Source: an uncultured Prevotella sp. (GTDB lineage Bacteria > Bacteroidota > Bacteroidia > Bacteroidales > Bacteroidaceae). From it: a DNA stretch of 50,411 nt. How positions within the stretch are numbered: position 1 is the stretch's first letter; every line of letters begins with the position of its first letter. A program made the position numbers and the translations under genes. Location: contig ONAK01000075.1 of assembly GCA_900315765.1 (NCBI GenBank), positions 1 to 50,411 on the forward strand, read 5' to 3'. The notes beneath the pieces were generated by a model. That model made no database searches, had not been told where the DNA came from, and worked only from the letters and a program-made list of their open reading frames with translations. This document shows, one piece after another, positions 8,433 to 17,268 of the stretch.

Positions 8433-9300
8433 ATTATCAATCATTACAATCAATTACAATGGTTTGAAAGATACCTGTGAATTGATTGATTCTATCCCCT
8501 TCAAAGATGATATGGAGGTGATAGTGGTAGATAATGCCTCAACTCAAGATGAAGCAAGCATCATCACAGAAAAATATCCCCAAGTCACAGTCATTCGAAG
8601 CGATAAAAACTTAGGCTTTGCCGGAGGCAACAACCTCGGAATAAAAGAATCTAAAGGAGAATATATACTCCTTATTAATAACGATACATATTTTAAAGAA
8701 TTCAATATCGAACCACTTATCGAGCGACTAGAATCATCAGATAAAATAGGTATCGTTTGCCCCAAACTTCGTTTCGCATGGGGTAACAATCCTATCCAAT
8801 TTGCAGGCTATACTCCCCTATCAAACATCACACTGAGAAATAAGGCCATAGGTTTTGGCGAAGAAGATAAAGGACAATACAACTCTCCCCACCCCACCCC
8901 TTATGCTCATGGTGCAGCCATGCTGATTAAACGTGAAGCCATTGAAAAAGTTGGTTTAATGCCTGAATGCTATTTCCTTTATTACGAAGAAATAGACTGG
9001 TCGATGATGTTCACCCGTGCTGGGTATGAAATCTGGTACGATCCTTGTTGCACAGTCTATCACAAAGAAAGCCAAACTACAGGTCAAAACAGCCCCCTCC
9101 GCACCTATTACATAACCCGCAACAGGTTGCTCCTTGTCAAACGTAATTATAAAGGTATTAGCAAATACCTATCATATATATACCTAATCGGTATAGTCGC
9201 CCTTCGCGACATAGTAAAATACGCCCATCAAGGCAGATTCGACCTAATCAAATCCGTCTGCCGCGGCCTATTCACTATTCGTTATTCATTATTCACTTAA
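8416..9300 (+). CDS. Glycosyltransferase family 2 (rhamnosyltransferase-like)
   Basis: This 294-residue GT-A enzyme has LSIITINYNGLKDT at the N terminus, VVDNAST, NLGFAGGNNLGI and the metal/nucleotide motif LLINNDTYF. The acceptor-side block is YFLYYEEIDWSMMFTRAG. It resembles the WbbL/rhamnosyltransferase subgroup that adds a sugar to a lipid-linked oligosaccharide in the cytoplasm. The start appears to be TTG at 8416 and overlaps the polymerase gene by 17 bases. No ATG lies before the first conserved strand, so the original start may have been altered. The last residues (FTIRYSLFT) are encoded by a short ATTCACT-type repeat at 9271-9297 that seems to have replaced the native 3' end. Confidence 0.88.
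   Translation: MQNEYKLSIITINYNGLKDTCELIDSIPFKDDMEVIVVDNASTQDEASIITEKYPQVTVIRSDKNLGFAGGNNLGIKESKGEYILLINNDTYFKEFNIEPLIERLESSDKIGIVCPKLRFAWGNNPIQFAGYTPLSNITLRNKAIGFGEEDKGQYNSPHPTPYAHGAAMLIKREAIEKVGLMPECYFLYYEEIDWSMMFTRAGYEIWYDPCCTVYHKESQTTGQNSPLRTYYITRNRLLLVKRNYKGISKYLSYIYLIGIVALRDIVKYAHQGRFDLIKSVCRGLFTIRYSLFT
9271..9297. repeat. Short TTCACTATTC-type tandem repeat at a gene 3' end
   Basis: Four imperfect copies of an ATTCACT/ATTCGTT/ATTCATT unit form the last codons of the GT2 gene. A repeat of the same kind occurs inside mazG at 40027-40060. Confidence 0.75.
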
Positions 9301-9305
9301 TTGTT

Positions 9306-9818
9306 ATGGATTTCTGGATATTACTCGTTATAATAGATTGGTTATTATTCATCCTAGTTGGAGGAACAGTTCTCTACTTAGGGATATTTTCTATTGCATC
9401 GATTTTCAGCAGAGAAAGTGTTCTATCAGCAGCAAAGATACAAAATCGATTTGCAATCATCATTCCATCACACAAACAAGATAAAGTTATTGAACAAACC
9501 GTAGTATCTATTCTCAGTCAGGACTATCCTCAACGTATGTTCGACGTAGTAGTAGTTTCCGACCACCAATCGGAAATCACAAATATGCGTTTGGCGCAAT
9601 ATCCTATTACATTGCTAACCCCCGACTTTGCAGAAAGTACCAAAGCGAAATCGCTCCAATATGCAATTCTCAAGTTACCAGAGTTCAAGATTTACGATAT
9701 AGCATTGATATTAGATGCTGATAATATTGTTGAACAAGACTTTCTTACTAAAGTTAATGATGCTTATGAAACTGCTGCGACGAAATCAACAATGCCATTT
9801 TCCGTAAGGGGCATATAA
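9306..9818 (+). pseudogene. Membrane-anchored GT2 glycosyltransferase, N-terminal fragment (frame broken by internal deletion)
   Basis: Residues 1-155 match the N-terminal half of the intact-looking neighbour at 10403. They comprise a TM helix (about 5-30), FAIIIPSHKQDKVIEQTVVS, VVVVSDHQ, KAKSLQYAI and the nucleotide-binding LILDADN. After FLTKVNDAYET the frame runs into nonsense and stops at 9816-9818. The matching region resumes in another frame at 9779 (DEINNAIFRKGHINLG). Compared with the neighbour, about 23 codons are missing between the two parts. The lost segment includes the conserved HR.AKN block. The gene would have encoded a cellulose-synthase-like processive or membrane GT2. It starts 6 bases after the previous gene in the same operon. 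Confidence 0.85.
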
Positions 9819-10384
9819 ACCTAGGTATTTCAGCGGCATTAGCTGGTTCTGGAACTGCCTATGATTTTACATGGTTTAAAACCAACGTTATGAAGACGAA
9901 AACTGCTGGAGAGGATAAAGAACTTGAGGCTCTTTTGCTTAAACAAGGTTACTTCATTGACTATTTTGATAACATATTGCTCTACGGTGAGAAAAAAAGA
10001 ACAACTACAAAGATGAATGAGCAACATAGCCGTTGGACTATTCAGCAAATTCAAAATTTGATAAAAAATATCAGGTACTTACCTGGTGCAATTTTCCGCA
10101 AACAATACGATTGGGCGGACAAACTGATTCAATGGATGTTACTTCCCCGTACTAGTATGGTAGGCATTATAATGGTCATGAGCATTGTTCTGCCTTTCAT
10201 TTATATGACTATGGCCATCAAATGGTGGATCCTAAGTTCATTAGCCCTATTCTTCTTTGCCTTAGCAACACCTGATTATCTTGTAGACGAGATGTGGGAT
10301 CGTACTTTTTTGCGTTCTCCATTTGTTACGCTTTGGGGAATCATTAGTACAAAATTAATTCATAGAAAAAAAGAAAACAACTAA
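9779..10384 (+). pseudogene. Membrane-anchored GT2 glycosyltransferase, C-terminal fragment
   Basis: This is the continuation of the broken gene at 9306. It carries LAGSGTAYDF, the TAGEDKELEALLL block holding the acidic catalytic residues, and a QHSRW motif (the QxxRW equivalent). Two to three C-terminal membrane helices follow (around IIMVMSIVLPFIYMTMAIKW and SSLALFFFALA). The only ATG in this frame, at 9890, falls after the start of conserved sequence, so a translated product would lack the nucleotide-binding half. It shows what the C terminus of the sister gene at 10403 should look like. Confidence 0.82.
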
Positions 10385-10402
10385 AATATATTCAACACAA
10401 TT

Positions 10403-11431
10403 ATGATTTGGCAGATATTGCATATTTTAGACATTACCCTTTGGGTACTTATCTTAGGCTCAGTAGCCTATGTAGTTTTTTTCGCTGTAATTTCCTTGTT
10501 TTATGAGAAAGAAGACCGTGTGGCCATTCATGCAGCTGCATTAACTAATAGAATGACTAAGTTCCTGGTCCTCTACCCAGCCTACAATGAAGACCGGGTT
10601 ATTATTAATGCGGTAGAGCACTTTTTGGAACAAGATTACCCTGCAGACCTGTATACTGTAGCGGTCATATCCGACCACATGAAACCAGAGACCAACGAGT
10701 ATCTCAAAACACTTCCTATCACACTATTGACTCCGACCTTTGAAAAAAGTTCAAAAGCCAAGGCTATGCAATATGCCATCAATGAAATTCCAGAAACCTT
10801 TGATAATGTTGTAGTGCTCGATGCAGATAATGTGGTACGCCCAGAATTTCTGTCACAATTAAATATTCTCTGCTCTATTTATGATGCAATCCAATGTCAC
10901 CGTTGCGCCAAGAATGCAAATAACGATGTAGCAGTCCTTGATGGCGCTAGTGAAGAGATCAATAATACGCTATTCCGCAAAGCTCATAATCGCCTTGGAT
11001 TATCTTCAGCTTTAATCGGATCTGGTATGTGTTTTGACTACGAGCTCTTCAAAAAGAATGTATTCCAGCTTTCTACAGCTGGTGAGGACCGCGAGATGGA
11101 AGCACTCCTTCTCCACCAGGAAGTTTTCATCAAATATGCACCAGATATTCACGTATTTGACGAAAAGGTTAGTAACCAGGATAATTTCCAAAAACAGCGT
11201 ATGCGCTGGATGACAGCTCAGATTCAGAGTTTGATGAGTAATCTTCCTAAAATACCAGGAGCGCTGATCCATGGAAAAATTAACTTTGTGGATAAAACCA
11301 TCCAACAGGCCTTGATTCCACGTTCAATTCTTATTGTTCTACTAGCTACGCATGCTAAAGAACATTCTGCATATCGACCACAAGAATACAGACTTTATCC
11401 ATACAGAACATACAACATAACCTATGACTAA
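10403..11431 (+). pseudogene. Membrane-anchored GT2 glycosyltransferase, paralogue with lost C-terminal membrane domain
   Basis: The 342-residue reading frame is a paralogue of the gene just upstream. Its catalytic core is complete: TM helix 8-32, FLVLYPAYNEDRVI, VLDADN (D140, D142), TAGEDREMEALL (E228, D229) and QRMRW (265-269). After LIPRSILIVLLA (about residue 315) the membrane region seen in the sister gene is missing and the frame turns into THAKEHSAYRPQ. In another frame the sequence reads MLKNILHIDHKNTDFIHTEH and stops at 11418-11420, just 3 bases before the next ATG. That is probably the native C terminus. I infer an out-of-frame deletion of about 50-60 codons that removed the C-terminal helices. 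Confidence 0.75.
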
Positions 11432-12251
11432 TATAAAGATTTTTGTCTGCGCTCATAAGGAAGTTTCTTTACCACAACATCCTTATTTTCTGCCAATCCA
11501 GGCAGGAGCAGCTTTGCATGATGCTATAAAAGGTTATCAGCCAGACAATGAGGGAGATAACATTTCTGACAAGAACCCACACTTCTGTGAACTTACTTGC
11601 CATTACTGGGCATGGAAAAATTTAGAAGGAGTCGATATTGTTGGTCTTAATCATTATCGCCGTTACTTTGACTTCACGAGAAAATGGCCACAATTCTCTG
11701 CAGACAAACATTTCATACAGACAGATGAATTCTTAAAACAGGAATATCAATTTCCAAACTTAGAAAAACTATTATCTAAATACGACATTATTCTTCCTGT
11801 TGCTCGTCATTGGCGTGTCAGCAATACACAGCAATATGGCGAATATCATATTGCCAAAGACTGGGAGATGCTCCGTCAAATCATCAAAAAACGCTCTCCC
11901 CAATACATTCCTGCATTTGAAAAGACGATGGATAATAGTAACAAATCTGTTGGCTACAACATGTTTATTACCCACTGGAATTATTTCGACGCTTATTCTG
12001 AATGGCTATTTGACATCCTTTTTGAAGTTGAGAAACGTGTACCCCCTATTGATGATCCGATACAGAGCCGAATATATGGCTATATGAGTGAACGCCTCAT
12101 AAACGTATTCTGTGCGCATCACCATCTTAGAATAAAAAGTATACCGTTAATTATGCCTCTCGATGATTATAAGGGATATATGAATATCACAAATATCCAT
12201 GCAACATTCAGAAATATAATTAATGATTTCCACTACATGATTAATTTCTAA
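11424..12251 (+). CDS. DUF4422 capsular polysaccharide synthesis protein (putative glycosyltransferase)
   Basis: This 275-residue protein matches the DUF4422 family of capsule and exopolysaccharide clusters: IKIFVCAHKE at the start, then NPHFCELTCHYWAWKN, VGLNHYRRYF and a long central region ending in CAHHHL. The family is thought to be glycosyltransferase-like and cytoplasmic, but its donor and acceptor are not established. It is the last gene of the plus-strand operon. Its start lies 3 bases after the probable native stop of the preceding GT2 gene. Its 3' end overlaps the convergent SGNH gene by 11 bases. Confidence 0.85.
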   Translation: MTNIKIFVCAHKEVSLPQHPYFLPIQAGAALHDAIKGYQPDNEGDNISDKNPHFCELTCHYWAWKNLEGVDIVGLNHYRRYFDFTRKWPQFSADKHFIQTDEFLKQEYQFPNLEKLLSKYDIILPVARHWRVSNTQQYGEYHIAKDWEMLRQIIKKRSPQYIPAFEKTMDNSNKSVGYNMFITHWNYFDAYSEWLFDILFEVEKRVPPIDDPIQSRIYGYMSERLINVFCAHHHLRIKSIPLIMPLDDYKGYMNITNIHATFRNIINDFHYMINF

Positions 12252-13020
12252 GCTGCATAACTATTTTATAGGCAATACAGGAATCCAAAACAAAATAGCC
12301 TTTACTATTTAGATGCATTTGGCCCTCATCATACAGATTTCGATTATCTTTATATCCATCAGGATTCCAATCATCAGACCTAATAGTAATAATTTTATCA
12401 TGCCATCCCTGTTCTTCTATAAATTCATTATATGCCTTACGATACTCATCTATACAATCCATATCCGACCATGTTAGAAGCATTGATACTAAATATTTCA
12501 GTTTAACTATTCTATTTCTGCGCTCAAATGAGTATTTGATATTATAAGAAGGTATTTCGAGTATAATGGGGGTAATATGCTGTTCCAACAAAAGTTCTAT
12601 TATCAATTTCATATTTTCCTTATAATACCCCACACCCATTTTCCTGTCAGAATCATTAATTCCTGCTACGACAAAACAGAAGTCAGGTCCCCATTCAATA
12701 GCATTTCTCATTGAAACATTTTTGAATAATCCATAATAAATATTCTTAGAAGTCAAGCCACTTATTCCAGCAGTTCTAACCTCAACAGGTTTCCCCGTAA
12801 TATTAAGGAGAAAAGAATCAATAACACATCTCATATTTCCATGGCCGTACGCCCAACTATCACCAATATATGCAATACGGATAGTGTCGTCATCATGAAC
12901 ATGCATCCTTAACCCATCCTGTCGATGAGCAGGAGAATAATATGGAACAATTTGCCTTACTATCAACACGCCTACTATACAAATAGACGCAATAATACAT
13001 TTTTTTAATTTCAATTTCAT
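12241..13020 (-). CDS. SGNH/GDSL-family hydrolase, membrane-anchored (paralogue of 23971)
   Basis: This 259-residue protein has one N-terminal membrane anchor (residues 7-22) and a periplasmic SGNH domain. IRIAYIGDSWAYGH holds the nucleophile Ser, GISGLTSKN and VAGIND hold the oxyanion Gly and Asn, and MHLNSKGY holds the catalytic His. I chose the ATG at 13018-13020, just before MKLKLKK; longer frames run into the promoter. Enzymes of this type add or remove O-acetyl groups on glycans. It is divergent from an AT3 acyltransferase gene (13106), and the paralogue at 23971 also follows an AT3 gene. The pairing suggests that each works with its neighbour in polysaccharide O-acetylation. Confidence 0.8.
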   Translation of the reverse strand: MKLKLKKCIIASICIVGVLIVRQIVPYYSPAHRQDGLRMHVHDDDTIRIAYIGDSWAYGHGNMRCVIDSFLLNITGKPVEVRTAGISGLTSKNIYYGLFKNVSMRNAIEWGPDFCFVVAGINDSDRKMGVGYYKENMKLIIELLLEQHITPIILEIPSYNIKYSFERRNRIVKLKYLVSMLLTWSDMDCIDEYRKAYNEFIEEQGWHDKIITIRSDDWNPDGYKDNRNLYDEGQMHLNSKGYFVLDSCIAYKIVMQLRN

Positions 13021-13028
13021 TTTTTGTA

Positions 13029-13036
13029 CAAATATA
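13029..13036 (-). promoter_or_regulatory. -7 element for the SGNH hydrolase gene
   Basis: On the minus strand this reads TATATTTG. It ends 8 bases before the ATG at 13020, so the mRNA leader would be only a few bases long or absent. Confidence 0.55.
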
Positions 13037-13079
13037 TAAAAAAATACAGATAAAGCTAAAGTAATCTCATTTTTTTTAT

Positions 13080-13087
13080 TATTTTTG
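13080..13087 (+). promoter_or_regulatory. -7 element for the AT3 acyltransferase gene
   Basis: TATTTTTG matches TAnnTTTG and lies 18 bases upstream of the ATG at 13106. It is back-to-back with the minus-strand element at 13029-13036. Confidence 0.6.
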
Positions 13088-13105
13088 CAGAAAAAGAATA
13101 CTATC

Positions 13106-14164
13106 ATGCAAAATCAAACAAGAAATAATTATATTTCTATAGCAAAAGCAATTGGAATCATTCTGATGGTAGCTGGCCATTCAGGTTGTCCAAATCTCAT
13201 AAACAATTTTCTATACCTCTTTCATATGCCACTATTTTTTGTATGTTCCGGATACTTTTCTAAGGACATAAGCGACATCACCAAACTTACAGATTATTAC
13301 AAAAGAAAAACTCAGGGATTATATGTTCCTTATCTCAAATGGAGTTTATTTTTCTTGCTATTTCACAATCTCTTTGCTGTGTTGAATATAATACACAGCG
13401 ATATATATGATTTGAGTGATTACATTAAACAATTATTCAATATTTGCATCATGAAAGATTTCGAAATACTCATTCGTCCATTTTGGTTCATTAAAGAACT
13501 TCTGCTTTCTTCAATACTAATAGCAACATTATCATATTTACGCCATAAATATCTAAGGGAAATCACAAATATCGTATTTGCAGGCATATTTATTTTTTTA
13601 ACAGTATTATGTAAATACCACAAAATCAACTGCCACGTATTGGGAGATGTTTCGATATTAACACTAAGCATCACTTATATCTACATTGGAATGCTCTATA
13701 GAAAATATGAAAACAAGATAAGACTAGGAAGTGCAACATGCATCATAAGTTTCGCCATAACAATTACTGGAAGTATATTATTTAGTGGAGTGATTGACAT
13801 GAGATATACTACCCTATCAAATGTTTTACCATATTTTTTATTATCTATTACTGGCATATTATTCATCTTCGGTGTCTCAAAAAAAATCAACACTATACAG
13901 GGAAAGACAGACCATCATTACATTTACTATATAGGAAATCACACAATGCCAATCTTAGCTTTAAATTTGTTAACTTTAAAAATAGGCAACCTTATTAAGA
14001 TACAAATTTATGACATGCCTTTGGAATCACTTGCCTCACATACAATTATCTATGATCATAATCAGCTCTTTTGGATGCTCTATTTAATAATCGGAGTATC
14101 GATTCCCTTATTGATAGAACACGTATATACGTTTTTTATCAAGAAAGTGAAGATAAAACAATAA
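13106..14164 (+). CDS. Acyltransferase family 3 (AT3) membrane protein
   Basis: This 352-residue integral membrane protein has about ten helices. The AT3 hallmarks are NYISIAKAIGIILMVAGHSG, with the conserved His in helix 1, and FHMPLFFVCSGYFSKD. AT3 enzymes move acyl groups, usually acetyl, across the inner membrane onto sugars of O-antigen, capsule or exopolysaccharide. The start is the ATG at 13106; the in-frame TTG at 13085 lies inside the promoter. It is divergent from the SGNH gene at 12241. In OafA-type O-acetylases AT3 and SGNH domains are fused; here they are separate genes. The acceptor is unknown. Confidence 0.88.
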   Translation: MQNQTRNNYISIAKAIGIILMVAGHSGCPNLINNFLYLFHMPLFFVCSGYFSKDISDITKLTDYYKRKTQGLYVPYLKWSLFFLLFHNLFAVLNIIHSDIYDLSDYIKQLFNICIMKDFEILIRPFWFIKELLLSSILIATLSYLRHKYLREITNIVFAGIFIFLTVLCKYHKINCHVLGDVSILTLSITYIYIGMLYRKYENKIRLGSATCIISFAITITGSILFSGVIDMRYTTLSNVLPYFLLSITGILFIFGVSKKINTIQGKTDHHYIYYIGNHTMPILALNLLTLKIGNLIKIQIYDMPLESLASHTIIYDHNQLFWMLYLIIGVSIPLLIEHVYTFFIKKVKIKQ

Positions 14165-14168
14165 AATC

Positions 14169-14199
14169 TTGGAATATTTACAAAAATAAACTATCTTTG
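14169..14199 (+). promoter_or_regulatory. Promoter of the wzm-wzt operon
   Basis: TTG (14169-14171), a 20-base spacer and TATCTTTG (14192-14199) form a near-consensus Bacteroidota promoter 17 bases upstream of the ATG. Confidence 0.75.
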
Positions 14200-14216
14200 C
14201 ACAAAGATTAATTATT

Positions 14217-15068
14217 ATGGCAAAAGACTGGGATATTATAATCACAAACAAAAGTAACCTTCTAAGCATTGACTTTAGCGAAATATGGCGTTATCGCGAC
14301 CTTTTGGCTATGTATGTCAAACGCGATATCGTGACATTCTACAAGCAAACCATTCTCGGACCACTATGGTTCGTCATCCAGCCACTTTTCACTACCATTA
14401 TGTTTATGTTTGTGTTTGGCGGCATAGCAGGCATTTCTACAGATGGCATTCCACAAGCTGTTTTTTATTTGGCAGGCCTTGTTTGTTGGAACTATTTCCA
14501 GGATTGCCTCAGCAAATGCTCAGACACATTCAACGCAAATCAGGCTATATTTGGAAAGGTATATTTTCCTAGACTGGTGGTTCCCCTCTCCATTGTTATA
14601 TCGAATCTTATAAAGATGGGGATTCAGTTTGCACTGTTCTTAGTCGTTTACATCTATTATTTTGCATCAGGTATCGAATTTCAGATTAATGCTGCCCTAC
14701 TACTCGTCCCAGTTCTGATTGTAATGTTAGGGTGTCTAGGCTTAGGATTTGGTATGATTATATCGTCAATGACAACCAAATACCGTGATTTGAGATTCTT
14801 AATTACTTTTGGTGTACAGCTTTGGATGTATGCAACTCCTGTCATATACCCTCTTTCTGTCATGAAAGAAACATATCCAAAATATATCTGGGTGTTAGTA
14901 GCCAATCCACTGACAGCTATTCTTGAGACGTTCAAATATGCGTTCACAGGAGTCGGAGAATTCAATTGGCTCTATTTCGGATACAGTTTTATAATTACCA
15001 TCATCATCCTCTTCCTCGGCATTATTATTTTCAACCGAGTACAGCGCAACTTTATGGATGTCATCTAA
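14217..15068 (+). CDS. wzm: Polysaccharide ABC exporter, permease subunit
   Basis: This 283-residue ABC-2 type permease has six membrane helices after an N-terminal amphipathic segment (IWRYRDLLAMYVKRDIVTFYKQT, residues 21-43). The next motif, LGPLWFVIQPLFTTIMFMF, is typical of Wzm/TagG proteins, as is the late FMDVI end. With the ATPase encoded 12 bases downstream it would carry lipid-linked glycan across the inner membrane. Its own promoter and less AT-rich composition set it apart from the genes before it. No break is visible. Confidence 0.92.
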   Translation: MAKDWDIIITNKSNLLSIDFSEIWRYRDLLAMYVKRDIVTFYKQTILGPLWFVIQPLFTTIMFMFVFGGIAGISTDGIPQAVFYLAGLVCWNYFQDCLSKCSDTFNANQAIFGKVYFPRLVVPLSIVISNLIKMGIQFALFLVVYIYYFASGIEFQINAALLLVPVLIVMLGCLGLGFGMIISSMTTKYRDLRFLITFGVQLWMYATPVIYPLSVMKETYPKYIWVLVANPLTAILETFKYAFTGVGEFNWLYFGYSFIITIIILFLGIIIFNRVQRNFMDVI

Positions 15069-15080
15069 TATAAGCGGGTT

Positions 15081-16349
15081 ATGAGCAATACAGTCATCGA
15101 ATTCAACAACGTCGGCAAACAATATATTCTCGGTACCATCGGAACCGGTACCTTAAGCCAAGATTTGAACCGTTGGTGGGCAAATATCCGAGGGAAGGAA
15201 GACCCCTATCTGAAGATTGGCGAAACCAATGATCGCACTCAAAAAGGAGATAGTCGATTTGTATGGGCCCTTCGTGATATTAACTTTAAGGTTGAGCAAG
15301 GCGACGTCGTTGGTATTGTCGGTAAGAATGGCGCCGGCAAGTCCACCTTGTTAAAAATACTCTCTCGTGTCACCTCCCCTACCACTGGTGACATTAAGAT
15401 AAAAGGGCGTATAGCCTCCCTACTTGAAGTTGGAACAGGGTTCCATCCCGAAATGACTGGCCGAGAAAATATCTTCATGAACGGCTCTATCATGGGCATG
15501 ACTAAAGCAGAAATCAAGAGCAAGTTTGATGAGATTGTAGATTTCGCTGGTGTTGCCAAGTACGTTGACACCCCAGTCAAACGCTATTCTTCTGGTATGA
15601 TGGTCCGCCTTGGCTTTGCCATTGCCGCCCATTTAGAGCCAGAGATATTGGTTGTTGATGAAGTACTGGCTGTAGGTGATGCCGAGTTTCAAAAGAAAGC
15701 CATCGGTAAGATGCAGGATGTCAGCAAGGGTGAAGGACGCACTGTCCTATTTGTCAGTCACAACATGGCTGCTGTCCGCAGTCTATGCACTCGTGGTGTC
15801 ATGCTAAAAAATGGTATGGTCGATTTTATTGGCAACATTCCCGATACGCTCGACCACTATCTGAAGAATGATGACTCTATACAGAGCAATAAAATAGTAG
15901 ATAACGTCAAATGGGTCAAAAACACGCTTCATATTGACCGCATTAGCATTAATGGCACAGAAGAATCGACTTCAACCATTCGTAATGGCCAAACGTCCAT
16001 AGACGTAACGATAGACGGCTATGCTGATGAAGATATGAGCTACGACGTGATGATGACTTTAAAAAGCAAAGAAGGCGTACCTTTCGCTACCTATGCTATA
16101 GGTCACTATATGGGAGAGATTCAATCACTCAAGAAGGGCGCATTCTCATTGAAACGTTCAATAAATCTCCCTCCTATATTGAGTAAAGGTATCATAAAAG
16201 TAGATCTTTACCTTCACCACCCGATGGTAGAGTATCTGATGAAAGCTACCGACTGTTGTTCGCTTGAGAGTGAAGGATTCCAGAAAGGCTTTGGCAGGGC
16301 ATTAAGCCAGGAGCCAAATGGTTTTATGGGATTAACAAACAATGAATAA
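15081..16349 (+). CDS. wzt: Polysaccharide ABC exporter, ATPase with C-terminal glycan-binding domain
   Basis: This 422-residue protein has Walker A GKNGAGKST near residues 80-88, a variant signature YSSGMMVRLGFA near 168, Walker B ILVVDEVLAVGD near 189 and the H-loop FVSHNMAAVR. From about residue 275 to 410 a beta-rich extension fits the Wzt C-terminal domain, which reads the non-reducing end modification of the glycan before export. This suggests a capped polymer. The long N-terminal lead (TGTLSQDLNRWWAN) is normal for Wzt. It overlaps the fucosyltransferase-like gene by 8 bases, so that enzyme may be linked to the same glycan. Confidence 0.93.
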   Translation: MSNTVIEFNNVGKQYILGTIGTGTLSQDLNRWWANIRGKEDPYLKIGETNDRTQKGDSRFVWALRDINFKVEQGDVVGIVGKNGAGKSTLLKILSRVTSPTTGDIKIKGRIASLLEVGTGFHPEMTGRENIFMNGSIMGMTKAEIKSKFDEIVDFAGVAKYVDTPVKRYSSGMMVRLGFAIAAHLEPEILVVDEVLAVGDAEFQKKAIGKMQDVSKGEGRTVLFVSHNMAAVRSLCTRGVMLKNGMVDFIGNIPDTLDHYLKNDDSIQSNKIVDNVKWVKNTLHIDRISINGTEESTSTIRNGQTSIDVTIDGYADEDMSYDVMMTLKSKEGVPFATYAIGHYMGEIQSLKKGAFSLKRSINLPPILSKGIIKVDLYLHHPMVEYLMKATDCCSLESEGFQKGFGRALSQEPNGFMGLTNNE

Positions 16350-17268
16350 TATGGACCTCATTAAAAGATACCTGCAACTGAATGAAAGCTATCACAGAAA
16401 GCTCATTCATCATTTCGGGACAGGCAATGGTTTCTATTCCGAGCTCAACTCTCTGCTATTCTCTACGCTTTTCTGTCTTCAGAACAAACTAAGGTTGGAG
16501 CTCTATTCAAAAGATGCCACCTTCACTTTTGGTAACGGATGGACTGAGTATTTCGAGCCTTTCTGTCCGGAATTCAAAAACGACTATATTGGAAAACGGA
16601 TATCACGAGATTACATTAATAATCACCGTGATAAACACATCTGCTATCTATATAAGATATTCACCAAAAATGACATACTCAACGATATTTATTGGTATTG
16701 CCGGAGTGGCTGGTTTGAGCATAGCCATTTCTGCATACCAGAGTTGGGCATCGACGGTGATATCCGCCAAGCCATGAAAGTGATTATTCCTATCGTCTAT
16801 AGGTTTAACAAGAAATACACCAATATAATTAACAATTTCAACAACAAGTTGGAATTACCTAACAGATATATCAGTTTACATGTCAGAGCCGGTGACAAAA
16901 TCACAGAAAGAGATCTCATAACTCCACAAGCCTATATGGAAAAAGCAAGATCATTATCAAATTGCCGAAATATTTTTGTTGCTACTGACGATTATCGCAT
17001 CTTTGAACAACTCAGAGATGATAATCCCGATTATGTATTCTATACTTCAACTTCACCAGAAGAAAAAGGTAATGATACTGAAAAGCTTTTTGCCTCGTCA
17101 CAAGAAGTAATCAGAAAGAATCTTATAGAAATGTTTGCATCTGTAGAATTATTCCTTCAGTCTGAACTATTTATTGGGACATACAGTTCTAACCCAGGCT
17201 TATTTGTTGGAATGCAAATTGATGACAGAATGGTCGGAATGGATTATAACAGATGGCTTATTTTATAG
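16342..17268 (+). CDS. Fucosyltransferase-like protein (GT23 / alpha-1,6-fucosyltransferase superfamily)
   Basis: This 308-residue protein carries ISLHVRAGDK near residue 177 (the HxRxGD donor motif of GT11/GT23 enzymes), FVATDDYRIFEQL, and SELFIGTYSSNPGLFVGMQ near the C terminus. The order and spacing resemble FUT8/NodZ, which use GDP-fucose. It overlaps wzt by 8 bases and has its own ATG at 16342. GDP-fucose synthase at the start of the window supplies the matching donor. Its 3' end overlaps the convergent gene by 11 bases. The family placement rests on motifs, not on an alignment. Confidence 0.65.
   Translation: MNNMDLIKRYLQLNESYHRKLIHHFGTGNGFYSELNSLLFSTLFCLQNKLRLELYSKDATFTFGNGWTEYFEPFCPEFKNDYIGKRISRDYINNHRDKHICYLYKIFTKNDILNDIYWYCRSGWFEHSHFCIPELGIDGDIRQAMKVIIPIVYRFNKKYTNIINNFNNKLELPNRYISLHVRAGDKITERDLITPQAYMEKARSLSNCRNIFVATDDYRIFEQLRDDNPDYVFYTSTSPEEKGNDTEKLFASSQEVIRKNLIEMFASVELFLQSELFIGTYSSNPGLFVGMQIDDRMVGMDYNRWLIL

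Noticed and set aside
13085-13105. Upstream TTG start for the AT3 gene (and the similar one at 22106)
   Set aside because: These codons lie inside TAnnTTTG promoter elements; the ATGs further on fit the proteins better.
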